Source: Hydractinia symbiolongicarpus (taxonomy: Eukaryota; Cnidaria; Hydrozoa; Anthoathecata; Hydractiniidae). From it: 64,000 nt of DNA. Both the position numbers and the translations under genes were made by a program. The stretch lies in NCBI RefSeq assembly GCF_029227915.1, contig NC_079882.1, positions 23,813,001-23,877,000 of the forward strand, written 5' to 3'. Shown here one piece after another: positions 1-12,700 of this stretch. Position 1 is the stretch's first letter. Each line of letters opens with the position of its first letter. The notes beneath the pieces are model-generated. The model ran no database searches. It was given only the letters and a program-made list of their open reading frames with translations, and was not told the DNA's origin.

Positions 1-868
1 CAAGGGATCCAAGCTAATTTTGAAAAAGAAAACAAGAGGGTACTCAATACAAATCAGGGGCTTTTCAGTCAAACTATTCAACAAGAGGGCGTGGTTCAAA
101 ACAAAAAAAGAAATAATTGCGTTAAGGTATTTTATATTTTTCATGTTTGACAAGTAACCTATTTTTATATATATATTTTTTATATTTCATACTGTTATTA
201 GGGGAAGTTCTAAAGAATCGCAGAATTCTGTCATTGAAACTTTGTATGCGTTCTAAAAGAAAAATATAAATTCTTTTATTTATATAACAGTGATAACAGT
301 GATACTTCAATTTCATAGTTTTAGCTTCATTTTACTAACCTCTAAATTCGCCTACTATATCTCCTGGACAGGGGGCAAAGGGATAGAAGATAGGATAGTA
401 TCGAGGGTGGAAACGAATACTTATACCTATAATTTTTTTACTAATGGATTCAGGTTGTTAAGGCCATTAATTTTAAAGCTCGAAAAAAATTTATTTTGAC
501 AAAAAAAATTGTGAGTTACCTAACTATCACTGAAGCAACAACTTTATAGATATCTCCAAATGCTACTTAATCAGTTTTGTGTAAAAATATACGGTATAAG
601 GAATTTCTTATAGTGGTTCATATAGAATTGTCTTGAAAAGCACTAAAAAGCACTTACGAACTATTGAAATAAGTGGATGGTTATTTTAAAAATTTTTTAC
701 ATAGGTCATCATATATGTTTATAATATAGAGACATGGTTGCTTTAGGTAGAAAAATGTTATCATGTGGTGAAAGTTCTAAATGTTTGTGTTTATCGCTTT
801 CTTTCCTTTCCTAAAATAAAACATGCTTGCTTGCATGTGTTAGTATATATTTTTGATTTGTTTACCAG
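1..868. other. No supportable gene; DERA intron or flank
   Basis: AT-rich sequence upstream of the first recognisable DERA exon. About 60 N-terminal residues of DERA should be encoded 5' of position 869. I see no exon here coding the expected conserved segment, so this is probably intron and the 5' exons lie outside the window. A short open frame at about 1-125 (+) has no homology that I recognise. Confidence 0.4.
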
Positions 869-3105
869 GTGATGATTCTACATCAAATGTAAGACGGCTG
901 TGTTTCAAAGCACAAAATCCTGTTCGTTCAGACCTTGTCGACAAACTTGGTGTTGGTCACTTAAACATAACATGTGGTGCAGTGTGTGTTTATCCGTCAA
1001 GAATTCCTGATGCAAAGAAAGCACTTAGTGACGCAAACTCAAAAGTACCAATTGCATCTGTAGCGGCTGGCTTTCCTGCAGGTGGGTATACTGGATCTGA
1101 ATGTTACTAGAAATCTTGCAGAAGCTTTCGTAGAACTTTTAAATTCACTTGGAACGAAATATTTGCCAAATGTTATATACATTTTAATTTTTACCAAAAC
1201 TAAATTTCGAAAGTATCCTAATTGTGAATTTGTTAACTTCTAGGTCAGACGCCTATGCCCATTCGTCTTTTGGAAATCAAAGATGCCGTGTCAAATGGTG
1301 CAAAAGAAATTGATATTGTTTTAAGTCGAGCGCACGTGTTGCAAGGGAATTGGGAACAAGTTTATAATGAAGTTAAAGAGGCCAGGCAAGCGTGTGGTGA
1401 TGCGCATTTAAAAACAATATTAGCCACAGGTGAGGTCATCTTGCAGGTCATCTTGCAGGTCATGTTTCTCCAGCATGCAAGTGGCTATATATGATTCCAA
1501 GTAAAATTTTATAGTTTATTCTCCCTACAATTTACATAGAAGGTGCGTGCAGTAAAATGTGAATTTTGTTTGAGGGAAATAAAAAAATGTGGGGCCATTT
1601 AAAAACACTATAAAAGTAGATTTTATCAATTTTTTTGTAAATGGATGTAGGATTGAACTCATTTTTTTTTATAAGCATACTGTTGAGTTGGACTGAGGGT
1701 ATGCTTAACATTTTTCCAATTTGAGCCAGAAAGTATGCTTTGCAATATGTTTATTTCCGAACTCCTGCTCAAACCTTTCTTTATCAAGAATAAAGATTAC
1801 ATATTGGATTTGCGTAAGGCTACACTGCACCGAAATTTTGGTTGTTAAGGTATGTTCTGAGCTTCAAGCAGCATTATGCTTAGTTTCAGAGAACTTTAGC
1901 TTATAAAAAAAATGCTTATATAAAAAAGAGTTTATGCTTCCTGTAATTTGAATTTGTAGCAATTGTTAGTGTAACTGCAAAAGCAGCGAGTTTATAGCCG
2001 CGTTCACTTTATGATTGCATTTTGTTGAAAAACAACAACAAACATCTGCTCTTCTGTATCACCTGTGACCTTTCGATTTTATTTTAGCTATCAATTTTTG
2101 ACAAATATGTATATTACTACCTATATCTCTTTTTCTTATATTTAGGCGACTGCGGTTCACTTGAAAATGTGTACAGAGCTAGCATGGTATCCATGATGGC
2201 TGGGTCAGATTTTATTAAAACATCAACGGGTAAGGAAGGTGTCAATGCCATCCTACCTGTTGCATTAGTTATGGTTCGATGCATTCGTGAATATTTTGAG
2301 GTAAATACATATTTAATCCTACTGCTTTGGATTTTTTTGTTCTATGTATTTGTAGTTTTTGATTTTGTTGCATCTTTAAATACAGAAAACTGGACACAAA
2401 GTTGGTTTTAAACCAGCCGGAGGAATTAGGTCAGCTAAGGATGCCTTGGTTTGGTTAGCACTAATGAAGGAGGAGCTTGGTGATGAATGGACGTTCCCCA
2501 ATTTGTTTCGCATTGGTGCAAGTTCCTTATTGGTTGATATAGAAAGGCAATTATATCATCATTGTTACGGAAGGTACTACGCTTTTTTTTGAAGTTTTGA
2601 CAAAATATGAGCATTTGATAAGGATAACTCATATTGTGCATATATGAACGCAAATATGATTATTTGTGATGATTTAGGCTGATCTACACTAGGCGGAATT
2701 GCCTTAATAGAGAGAGAGAGAGTAAACTTCAAGGTTAAAATTTTACTGTAAGGACTTGCTCAGGTGCCAAGGTGCGCACCGTTTGCATCGTTTATATCCA
2801 AGATTTTAGGTAATAAGAGCGTCGAAATTTAAAACGGGTGAGCTCATGTAGTTGGTAAAAATATATAGTGTTGCGTAGTAAATACTTTCTATAAATAGGA
2901 CTCTGTTTCACGTTTGATAATAAATAGTTATGGTGCGAAAAAGTTAATGTTAGCATAAAAACCTCCTCAATAATCATATTTGATAACATTCCTGGGGTAA
3001 TCATCTTATCAGAAGATCAAAATGTTATCTTAATTTCAGAACATCGCGTTTATTTTATGACTTTTATTTAGATATGCTGCTGGACATGAGTTTCCAATAT
3101 CATAA
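869..3105 (+). CDS. DERA: Deoxyribose-phosphate aldolase, C-terminal five exons (5' partial)
   Basis: Class I aldolase that splits 2-deoxyribose-5-phosphate into glyceraldehyde-3-phosphate and acetaldehyde in cytosolic deoxynucleoside catabolism. Exons: 869-1081, 1244-1429, 2146-2300, 2386-2573 and 3072-3105. All introns are GT-AG, and the frame is continuous through phases 1, 1, 0 and 2. The 258 residues seen match the animal enzyme from the GDDS(T/S)N segment to the C-terminus; about 60 N-terminal residues are missing to the left. Catalytic features visible: the EIDIV aspartate, the Schiff-base lysine in FIKTSTGK, and the second lysine in GFKPAGGIR. The last exon codes only 11 residues (YAAGHEFPIS and the Arg completed at the junction). 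Reading through the preceding donor would instead give an early stop at 2590, so I prefer the spliced end, which matches the family C-terminus. AATAAA at 3143-3148 is a possible poly(A) signal. Confidence 0.95.
1433..1462 (+). repeat. 12-bp tandem repeat just inside a DERA intron
   Basis: The unit aggtcatcttgc is repeated about 2.5 times directly after the donor of the second visible DERA exon (exon end 1429). Each unit recreates a CAG/GTCAT junction that looks like a weak splice site. Confidence 0.7.
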
Positions 3106-3632
3106 CAAAGTGATCCATATAACAAAGTTCAATCAATATCGTAATAAATTGATTTATATAGTCAGTTCAATCAAGAAAAGGGAAATGATATGTCCAATAC
3201 TATATCAATAATTACGAAAAACAAATTTTCAGTTCTGTTTTGTTTTAAATATATTTTTGTAATTGATTTTCGTATTATGTATCATCTGTAATTCTGGCTG
3301 GAAAGATGATCAAGTATAAATCGCACGACAGCTCAGCGAATGGTAAAAACAGGATTTCATTTTTGACCATGGTCTTTGTACTTGTTAATATAAACAAGAA
3401 ATGAAAATACAACCCACATTTGTCTTTTGCTATGTATTTAAAAAAGTCGATATCCACTGAGTATCAACAGCTTGCTGCTTGAAACACATTGCTATACTTT
3501 TGTTGTCCTTAAAAAAGACCGAAAAACTTAGAAACTACAATTTGCCAACTGTTTTCCAAGTAAGCACTTTAGTCTGTTCTGATTTTATTCTAAAACGTAG
3601 AAAACGTAGATTAGAGAGGAAAAAATATGTTC

Positions 3633-3931
3633 CAGGGTGGTCCTGGAAACTCCTGCTAATGGAATGAATTCCTTGAAAAGTCTCCGGAAAAGTTGCAAAT
3701 CCTTCAAAGGCCTTTCGGAAAGTTGTAAAAATTGGGAAAATTTTTGAAAAATAATTTATCAAAATCTATCGTTTGTTTGGGTTCGATTTTTTTGGTCGTC
3801 ACGTTGTGGAAACTGTTTACGGTTTTTTTTTCTCATCAAAATTACAGTTTTTGTCAAACGAAATTATTTCTGGAAAAGGTTAGCATAATTTCTGGAAAAC
3901 TCTGGAATTTACTTTTTGAACACGAACCCTG
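3633..3931. repeat. Possible CAGGGT...ACCCTG short transposon (hAT-type ends)
   Basis: The segment starts CAGGGTGG and ends CGAACCCTG, so a 6-bp terminal inversion bounds about 300 bp. The interior is rich in degenerate tccTgGAAA-like words (for example 3643-3660, 3690-3720, 3889-3907). CAGGG-type ends are common in hAT MITEs. No clear 8-bp target duplication was identified, so this is a weak call. Confidence 0.3.
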
Positions 3932-4914
3932 TTCTTAATTTTTTAGCCAAATATTTCATTGTGAGATTTTGCTGGGCCAAGATGGGATTGGGAGTGGTAA
4001 ATTCCAGGACAAAATATATTGGGACAGCGAAATGTCAAAAATTGCAACAAGCAATTTAGAACGTCGTGACTATTTTTCGGACTTCTGATGTCAGTTCATT
4101 TGAGCTAAAATATTAAGCAACGTTATTTTTTGCCGATGTCAACACGCCCCAATGTCACCATATTTCGAACCTTGAGTGTTCCATAGTGTGGACATTGCGG
4201 AAAGTACAGCTGGCGCATTTTCGACGTTGGTTACGGGGCCTACACTTCTGACAAAGCAAGACATGTGGAATGTGCATTTCATCAGCAGATAGGAGTTCCA
4301 CCTAATATTCTAGTACAGCCTTACTATTTTTTTGGCAACTGGAGCTTATGCACTGTTCTTCTTGCTTCAAATTCGACAAGGTGTCATATGTTGCAGTACA
4401 ATTGCAGGTGTACACATTAAAACTGAACATATGTCAAAACCTTCTTGATATGGTAACAAATACCTTAAAATTTACACTTGTAGGAATGTTCGTCTTAACA
4501 CCCAAATTTAGTCGTAAAAAAAAGCCAATTGTTTCATCTTTCAGTCACCACCATGCATTTGTATACATTTACCGTATATTTTACGGAATTGCGGGGGATA
4601 TATACAGGTAGAAGATATAAACATTAAAAGTTGGTGTGGCGTTTGTGCAGAAACCTTCTAGAATAAGGCAAACAAACTCTGCTTTGTTCTTGAAGTTATA
4701 TCTCTTGTAATAATACAAAAACTTTCGATAAGCCAGTAATCCTATACATTATTTTGATCAGCGTTACAAGATCTACACAATAGAGGTAACGGGTAGATTT
4801 CTCAAAAAATTTCTAGTTTTTTTCACGGGCTTATCGACTAGTCTTAATAAATGAAGTTTTTCTCCTTAAAAAAAGCGAGAAAGTATTTTAACAACGTCCG
4901 ACCTTCATACAAAT

Positions 4915-5035
4915 CAACTCGTACTCAGGGTAATTTTTTACTGTTTTGATATCCGAGACGGCGTGAAAAAGAAATCATCTATATGCGCCGTCTCAGAAAT
5001 CAAATACGCGACAAATTGCCCTGGGAACGAGGTTG
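4915..5035. repeat. Fold-back element, copy 1 (CAACTCGT...ACGAGGTTG)
   Basis: 121 bp that pairs with itself almost end to end. The left arm begins CAACTCGTACTCAGGG and the right arm ends CCCTGGGAACGAGGTTG. Inner arms also pair (gagacggcg with cgccgtctc). It belongs to the same family as the copies at 10374, 12245 and 61417. Confidence 0.75.
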
Positions 5036-5129
5036 CATATACATCAGATTGGCGTCAATGGTTTTATTTAAAATAGTAAACACACTTTATTCCACTTTTA
5101 AGTTTGAAAATAAATGCGAAACGGCGAGT

Positions 5130-5238
5130 GAAAATAACTGACGTCCTCTTTTGCGTGGGTAACGAGACCAAAATAACCACGCCGTTTCGGCACAGATGGG
5201 TTGATGACGTCATCAAACAAACCTTTAAAACAAGGATG
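5130..5238 (+). repeat. Dispersed repeat with TGATGACGTCATCA core, copy 1
   Basis: Shares two blocks with 17541-17684: a gaaaataactgac block, and a block running from cgtttc through gggttgatgacgtcatc to cctttaaaa. The core is a perfect palindrome containing the CRE half-sites TGACGTCA. Confidence 0.6.
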
Positions 5239-6224
5239 TCTTCAACGCACATGATTTCTTTGTCAGCACTTCAATTTTTACAAGATAGAGACAAGGCGGT
5301 AACGTTGTGAGCACTTCATATAGATGCGCAATACCTGTTAAGCGCTTACGATTCCAATACGACTAACTTTTCCAGGAATTACATTCCACACAATAAAAAT
5401 TGCTGGCTGACAGTGTTTGTTATGACCCAGTAACAACAGATTGTAACCTGTATCCTCACTTCATCTAACAGTGCGGAAAAGTACGTTTTTGAAAAACATA
5501 TAACACTCAAAACGCTGTGAGTGCTTCGTCGGATTTGTGACATACTGTATACCTGTATTAAAGCACTCCACCTATGTTTGCTTGCACTTAATTACTTAAG
5601 CTGACGTTAAACGTGAGGAAGAGGTAATCGCTGTAATGTTTCACTGGATTTTCGACACATCGTATACCTATGCTAAAAAACGATATTTGTACGGTTTGCC
5701 TGTGCAAAAGCTTTCAACCTGGCACTCAACTCCTGGTGACACAGTTACTTGTAGCTATACCCGACGTTTCGACGTTTCGGGTCTCCCGGCTAGTCTCATT
5801 ATAATAACGTTCTTGTAGTTACGAAAATGTAAGCAAATTATATTATTATTATTTGAATGAAATAAGCTATAAAACATAGCTATATCAAGATTTAGGTGTT
5901 GCTGTCGTTTTTACAAGAAAAGGAAAAGCACTTATGGTAGTTTGTGTTACGATTTTAGTAGCGAAACATCCTGTTTTATAGCATTGTTAGTGCTACTTAT
6001 CCGCTGCGTTGTCTGAAATCATAAAATTATAAATGTCAGTTACGTCAGGAATAATTTGATAATCTGAATTCAAAAAAAAAGGGTCCACTGAAAAAGAGAT
6101 GACGTATCAGATTTTTATCCCCGCCAAATATTTTTTTGTATGATATTCTGACCAAGTTTCTTTTAAAAAATTGTGGTTAAATTTATTCGCAATTTTTCGC
6201 TGTGATGCAAGTCTATGACGCAAT

Positions 6225-6345
6225 ATGCGTAAAAGAACTCTCAAAAGACTTGAAGTTGAAGAAGAGAATCGACTCACACACGCTTCTCGTATTTCAACAC
6301 CCGGTACTTTTATGACATTGTCAAAAAAGCGAAGATGTGTGTACT
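6225..6345 (+). CDS. Possible orphan exon, basic peptide with Arg-Arg-Cys
   Basis: An open frame from ATG at 6225 reads 40 residues, Lys/Arg-rich (SKKRRCVY at its end), and then meets a strong donor-like gtaagt at 6346. Without splicing it would stop four codons later. I do not recognise the protein. The cysteine after a basic run loosely recalls the C-terminal zinc-binding tail of some transposases, but that is only an impression. No partner exon was found. Confidence 0.15.
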
Positions 6346-9300
6346 GTAAGTCATAAACGTCAATAGATGTACCTACGCGTAAAAATGCTGACGAAAATTC
6401 GATGCTTGACAAAAATAAATGAAGTGTCATATAATGGACCTACCAATTGCGCCCCCTTGTCTTCATTTGTTGATAAAGTAAGTCGCGGGAATCTCTATCT
6501 CAACCTGGTCAAGGTAGTTTGAGTATTATCTTTTTCCAATTTTTCTAACGAGTAAAATACCTCCGTGTTTTAAAGACAATTAATTCTGATATATATAACA
6601 ACCAAATCTCGGTATAGGTTACGGGAAATAGCAAAGCATGGTTTTCCTTTGTTATGTGGCGTCATTCGTAAAGAGTGAGCCAATGACATAAATTTTTAGG
6701 ACTTACGTACAGGGCACTTTGGTTACACTCATAAGCGCACGAAATGAACACATAAAATTTGGTACTTATTACAAAAATAACAATGGGTTTGTATACAAAA
6801 GAGAACAACCTCGATGTTGTTTGATGTTGTTCTTACAGGTAGCTTAGCTACTATAGTTACATTTAGGATTAAACTAGCATTTATTACTTAATACTCAGTA
6901 AAATAGGTCAAGTTTGATTATTAAACTTTTTCGCTATAGCTAGCTAGACTAAGCATGAAAGGACAAGACTGGGCTTTTTAGCTGGGTTAAAAGTCAAAAC
7001 TTAAAGAAGAAAATTACATCACATTTTTTAAGATTATACTAGCTACACATATTTTAGAACACCTGCAGGAAAATGCATTGTTCATCAAGTTACCCCATAT
7101 GGCTAATATGGAAGATTTCTTCATAAAAAGCATCAGAAACTTTTTTCATGTGGATTACTTTTACAATAACAAAAATTAAAAATTTGAAGATAAACTTTTA
7201 CGATTTTGTCATTCATTAGTTTTCAAATTTCTCGCTGGAAATTTTTAAGCTTTAAAACCGGTGTCTCACGGTAACTTTTTCGTTCTTATCCTAATGTTAA
7301 TACATAAGCTATGCAAGAACTTTTGCAGGAAAATAAAAACACATCAAGAGAAAAAGTTTGTTATTAAAATATTATAAATAATTTCAAACCGATTAGTCCC
7401 TGCAGTCATTTTGGTGTCAGCGGTATGAAAAACTATGCTAAAACTATACTAAGTAAAAGTCCTATTACTTCAGTAAAAATTAAAATAATGACTTGAAACT
7501 TAGTATTACATGTTTTTAGACCAGTTTGATGAAATGAACCCAAAAATTTTTTTTACTACTATTATAGTTTCTGAGTTCTTAATTTTGGCCATTTTTTGAG
7601 ACGCCGATAAACTTTTTTTGACAGCATATCAGTTTTGACAAGCCATGTGTACAGATAACATTCTAAGTGATTCTCAGGATTAAAAATAATTTAAACAGAT
7701 AAAATATGTCCCAGGTTTAGGACCAAATGCCTTATCCAGCTCAGAGAAAGTGGAAATGTGCTTCTGAAGCACAGTGCTAAATACATAATCTAAATTTTAT
7801 GCCGTATAAATACAAAGTGGTTAGAAAGTTATTTTTTTGTCCACCTGGATCTGCAACACGTTTACTTTGCACTAATCGCCCAGTCTGCTGCCACTCACAA
7901 TTAATTTTTGAATATCCACAGGAACTTTTTATGCAAAATGAAAAATGCTAAACAACTGTATTTGCTTTGCAGAAGTAACAATAGGGTTATCTTTATCATA
8001 AGTCCTGTGAATGTTGGTTTATGAAAAAGATATTCTTAATGCTACAAGTGCTCCACTGGATTTGTAACACATTACACTAAGTGTCCTCCTTGTGAAACAG
8101 TTTACACTTTACTAAGTCTTAACATGAAGACTTTAGGTCTTCCCACTTCAAGCGAATATTACTTCTGGCTATACTTTCCCAAATTTTGTTATTTCATAAA
8201 AGAAAACTGAAAATCTACATAATTTATTTATGAAATATAGGTTTCAGTTTGTCGTGGAAACATGTTTACCAACATGCAATGTCTTGCATACCTAACTAGC
8301 TATATACTCAAGTCTTGAATGTTCACTGCTATGGGAGGTCCAAATAACTACCTAGCTATTTTTATTTAAAATGACAGAATGCTTTGAAAAATCTTTTGTG
8401 CAGCTAGCTACATTGAAGTAATATATTTAGCTCTTGAACTTTATCACTTATTTATTTAATAACAAATGTGCCCTGGAGTGCTGGCATGGTACTGGCTAGA
8501 GGTAGCTTAAAATCACAAAATAAATATTATCCAGATGTGACCATCCCTCATCATCAGACATCGGAAAGGCGTTTCTGTTCTTTACTTCTCATTGTGGGGT
8601 ACCTCAAATTCTGTAAATCCAATGAAAAAAAATTACTTAAGAATTCCTCTTCTTTCCCTTGCACTACTCATGGCATTTCTTTGCATGCCTTCAGTTTCAA
8701 GCCACGATCCCTGAGCTTCCAACCCCGTCTTAGTCACAAGTTTCAGCGCTAGCCAAAGTGACGGACAACGTTGAGGAACTCTGGGTAATTTTGAAAAAAT
8801 GTGGTTCTGCCTTATGATTTTCAAATATTTGCTGCTGATATCAGCATATTTTGGCCCTCGGGTGCCACACCTCCGTACATATAGGAGTTAATTATCTTTA
8901 ATTAAAAATATCATATTTTTGATAAAAACTTTGCAACATATCCAATAGTTACTTTTTAATAAAAGTTTCAAGCTTATAACTTATATATATTAATTTTACT
9001 GCCTCCTACTGTTTTTTTTTATTTTAGGAAGAGTTATGATTCGTTTTAATTTGTCTGCTTTTTTCGTTATAGCGAAAAACATCACGAGCTTTTTGGTAGC
9101 ACTTTTTGGTAAAATCTCTACAAAACCATAATCCGCAAGAACAGTTGATAATCCTTTTGGAATGAAACGTTTGGTTCAAGTTTGAAGAAAAATTACAGAA
9201 AACAATTTTTTTATAAAAACGCAGTTCATAAGAACGTCACGGTTGAGATTTTTCTAAAAATGAAGAACGCATTAATAACTTACTAAACATTAATTTCTTC

Positions 9301-9664
9301 TAAAAATAAAATAATATAGGTTTACAATTGTTAAGAAACAAGTATTTTTCTTTGTACCATTAAACTATTTTTTGTACTATTATACGGAAGTAATAACAGC
9401 GTTTTCTTATCTAACTTTTCATTTTTGCATTGCGTTTCATCTCCCAGACATAAACTTGAACAGGAAAAGATGTAACATATACATTCGTTTCGTTAATTAT
9501 AAAACGAATTCTTTTGACGTCAATAAGAGATCACGTGACCATAATTTATGTCACTCCCATCATGACAGTACTTACAATTTGTTGACATGAAGGACACGTC
9601 ACTGCGATTATATTTTGTTTTCACTCGGTTTATCACCTTAAAAAAACATCTCAGATTTCTTTTC

Positions 9665-9672
9665 TATAAATA
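9665..9672 (+). promoter_or_regulatory. Possible TATA box of furin-repeat gene
   Basis: TATAAATA lies about 98 bp upstream of the start ATG at 9763, at a spacing that allows a short leader. A cag that could be a splice acceptor directly precedes the ATG, so the leader may instead be spliced. Confidence 0.35.
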
Positions 9673-9762
9673 AAATATAAGTTCGTCTGTGATGAATGAA
9701 ATTTGACAAAACAGACGTCGATTATTGTAGAGAAAGTATATCATTTTGAGAAGTTTACAGTC

Positions 9763-12700
9763 ATGAAAATTTTCGTTGTTTTGTTTCTTGCTCTTTTGGT
9801 TCTTCAGTTATTCGATCTTTCATCCGGTCATTGGTGGAGAAAGAAAAAATCAAAAAGCAAGCCTCAAAATGGATTTAAAGGTTAGGAAGTGCTTTTTTCT
9901 TCCGGTTTCTTTTTAAATATTTGTGTCCAAAATATATCATTCCCTAAAAACTTGCCTGTAAAATTGATTATTTGCAGTAAATAGAATTTACAAGAGTGAG
10001 GGGAGTAGTTACAACTGCTAGCGTTTCCGACATGAACTTTTATAACCCATAGCCTGATATACATATTTGATATCCAAGCGAACTAAGGACTAAGGACTCT
10101 TTACTAAATTGTGAAATCAAGAGCTGTTTTTACCCTAACAAGAATAAGAATAATTCTTGTAATTCACCAATAATGCACGAACGCTTGTCTTGGAAAATCC
10201 ACTTAGTCTTATTCATTCAGTTATTAGCATTGTGTTAAGGGGAAATTTCCATTCCATTCCGTTCGTAAGTAGATTTTGTGAGACTAACTCATCTTTTACA
10301 AATGCTACCAAAATAGGTGCTTAAAATTTGATGGACGAGGTAAGAGACTACTATTTAAACAATGTACACCTTCCAACCTCGTTCCCAGGGCATTTTGCCT
10401 TGTTGATGAAGTTGATAGCGGCTCTAAAATAATGGCTCAGGGGCCACAAGACCCTGGAGACGAGGTTGTGCACCTTAATGTTAAAATTTTTGGAAATGAA
10501 GTTTAACGATTGACAAAACAAAAGTGAATTTCGCAAAAATTAATTTTCGCGGCTATGCGTCCAAGTCTTCTTTTGTCAAGGCAAAGGAATTTAGAACAAT
10601 AACGAGACAGATATGTATTCTTCGTTTGTGTGAAGTAGTAAGATTTTTTATTTTTAGGTTTGATGTGCCGTCTTCGACATTACAAAACCATCCTTAATGA
10701 CGACAACAAAATAGTTGGTTGCAAAAGAAAATGTCCAACAAACTATAAAGAAGGATACTCTCTTCACTGGGGACATCATTGTAAACCAATTGGTACGTCA
10801 TACTAAAATTTATACAAACGTGTAGTGATTTTTTTTGCTTTAATTTTTAACTGTTTAATTAGAATGTAACTTATAAAACTCAGGAGGACTTTACTTACGA
10901 ACGCGTTTTAGACTGAATCTTATTTTGAAAATTAGATTCTATATCAACACACAGAGTTAACTTTTAGCAAGCAAATAAAACTTTATATTTATGCGGAAAG
11001 AGCCTACGTAACTATTTTTTTGATAACTTTACCCTCTATCTACAGATGTTTTATTAACGTAATCTTGTCACCAGCTTCAAGAGAAACTTGGGTTCGGTTT
11101 GCGATGCATTATTTGTTTTGTTCATATGGCTCTCTAAACTATTACTTTCCCCGCTAACAAAAGATTTCTTTTCATATAGTCATTCCAACAGGTTGTGCTG
11201 ATGAATTTTGTGTCCATTGTATTCCTGGCTACAAATGGATGTATACTTATCCATTTTACGACAGATGTGTCAAAGATTGTCCCTCAGGATACATGGTGAC
11301 AAGCAGTAATATGTGTGAAGGTAGGTTACCTGTCCTGGTTCGTTGCCTGTTGTTTTATGAGGCTCTGATACCGATGAGGAGAACTTAGCGTAAAAACATT
11401 GGTTGGTATAAATTTGTGTTGTTTTAAATATGAGTCAGTATTTGGATACTGAAGTAAGCAAATAACACTTGTGTGTTTTTCTTTTACTTCAGGATAAATT
11501 CTTTGACACCATTTTGAAATGTGGTTTGTCGTTTAGTATGTACAATTGAAGATTGCGATCGTTGCAAGGATCAGTGGGCATGTGAGAAGTGCAACGCCGG
11601 ATTTTCGTTATATAGCAATTTTATGGATTCTGTTATCTGCGTTCAAAGGTGTCCATCTGGCTACGTCAAGATAAATCAAAATGGTGTCCAGAGCTGTGTA
11701 AGAAGACGGATTAAGACAACAAGTATGCCAGAAACAGCGATCACCACCACTACGACAACAACAACAACAACAACAACAACAACTGTAGCTGGAACGACTA
11801 AAAATACCACCCCTAAAAAAACAATTACCAATGGTGCGCTTATTCTGTCTATTCTATATTTCTCATTTCCAATAATTTTTTGGTTGCTTTCACTTCTAAC
11901 ATGTTCTAAGTGCTCATTCCACTTTACTCAGCATGATTTAAGCTTTACTTCTAATCATTTCTTTTCATTTTTTACAGCATTACCTCAAGGATGTAAAGAT
12001 GCCAATTGTGTCAATTGTGAAACTGGTTATTTTAAGTTTTATCCGCCAACACGGGGTAGTTACTGTCTGACGCAATGTCCTGTTGGTTATTCTGCATTAG
12101 GATCGTTATGTGTAGGTACGACAAATTCAGATTCTCAAATGCTGTCAAACCCTCTTCTTTGATTTTTTTCCCTCACAAACAATAAGAATCTTAAATATGT
12201 GAAATAAATTAATAAATAAATAATTAAATAATCGCATCAAATCTCACCCTCATTCCCAGTGTTTTCCGCCTTTTTGATATCAAAAAGGCAAAAAAACCTG
12301 GGGAAGAGGGTGATCAAATTTAACAAGAATTTCAAAACAAGTTGCTGTTTCATCTCAACCAACTGATATAAACAGAGCGCTAATGCAAAAAAATATTTAG
12401 GGCAATTTTTTTCCCACTATACATGTTTTTCTATTACCTCATTCACACTTTTCAGCCTGCGCCGACCGCCGTTGCGCTTCATGCAAAGCTTCGCTGTCAG
12501 AATGTGATAAATGTTTCAAGGGTTACTCCATGCTTCTGGATGCTTTCAACATCACAGTGGAGTGTGTTAGAACATGCCCGGTAGGATATAAACAGGATAT
12601 AGTTGGTGGTGTGAAGTACTGCGTCAAAACTCCACAACCAGGTATGTGATTTGTATTTACTTAAGATATTGCGTGCTTGCTTTAAAATGACCTTTTCTTT

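Larger units (their letters stand above)
3106..9762. other. 6.6-kb stretch without a recognised gene
   Basis: Between DERA and the furin-repeat gene. It holds a possible DERA poly(A) signal (AATAAA at 3143), a CAGGGT-ended repeat candidate, a fold-back element, one copy of a dispersed repeat and a weak orphan exon (listed separately). Open frames here are short and show no recognised domain; I regard them as chance. Confidence 0.5.

Noticed and set aside
1-125. Open plus-strand frame at the left edge followed by gtatttt
   Set aside because: Its translation does not match the missing N-terminal part of DERA or any family that I recognise, the length is compatible with chance, and the donor is weak.
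2586-2592. Early in-frame stop after the fourth visible DERA exon
   Set aside because: Splicing at 2573 to 3072 restores the conserved C-terminus, so this stop is intronic and not evidence for a pseudogene.
6107-6430. 107-codon minus-strand frame
   Set aside because: Ser/Phe/Leu-rich translation without a recognised domain; it is opposite the weak plus-strand exon and looks like a shadow or chance frame.
11521-12162. A single 213-codon protein spanning the Thr-rich region
   Set aside because: The middle (11834-11977) is intron. A tract ending tttacag and phase continuity support splicing, and the hydrophobic stretch it would code is not a real membrane segment.
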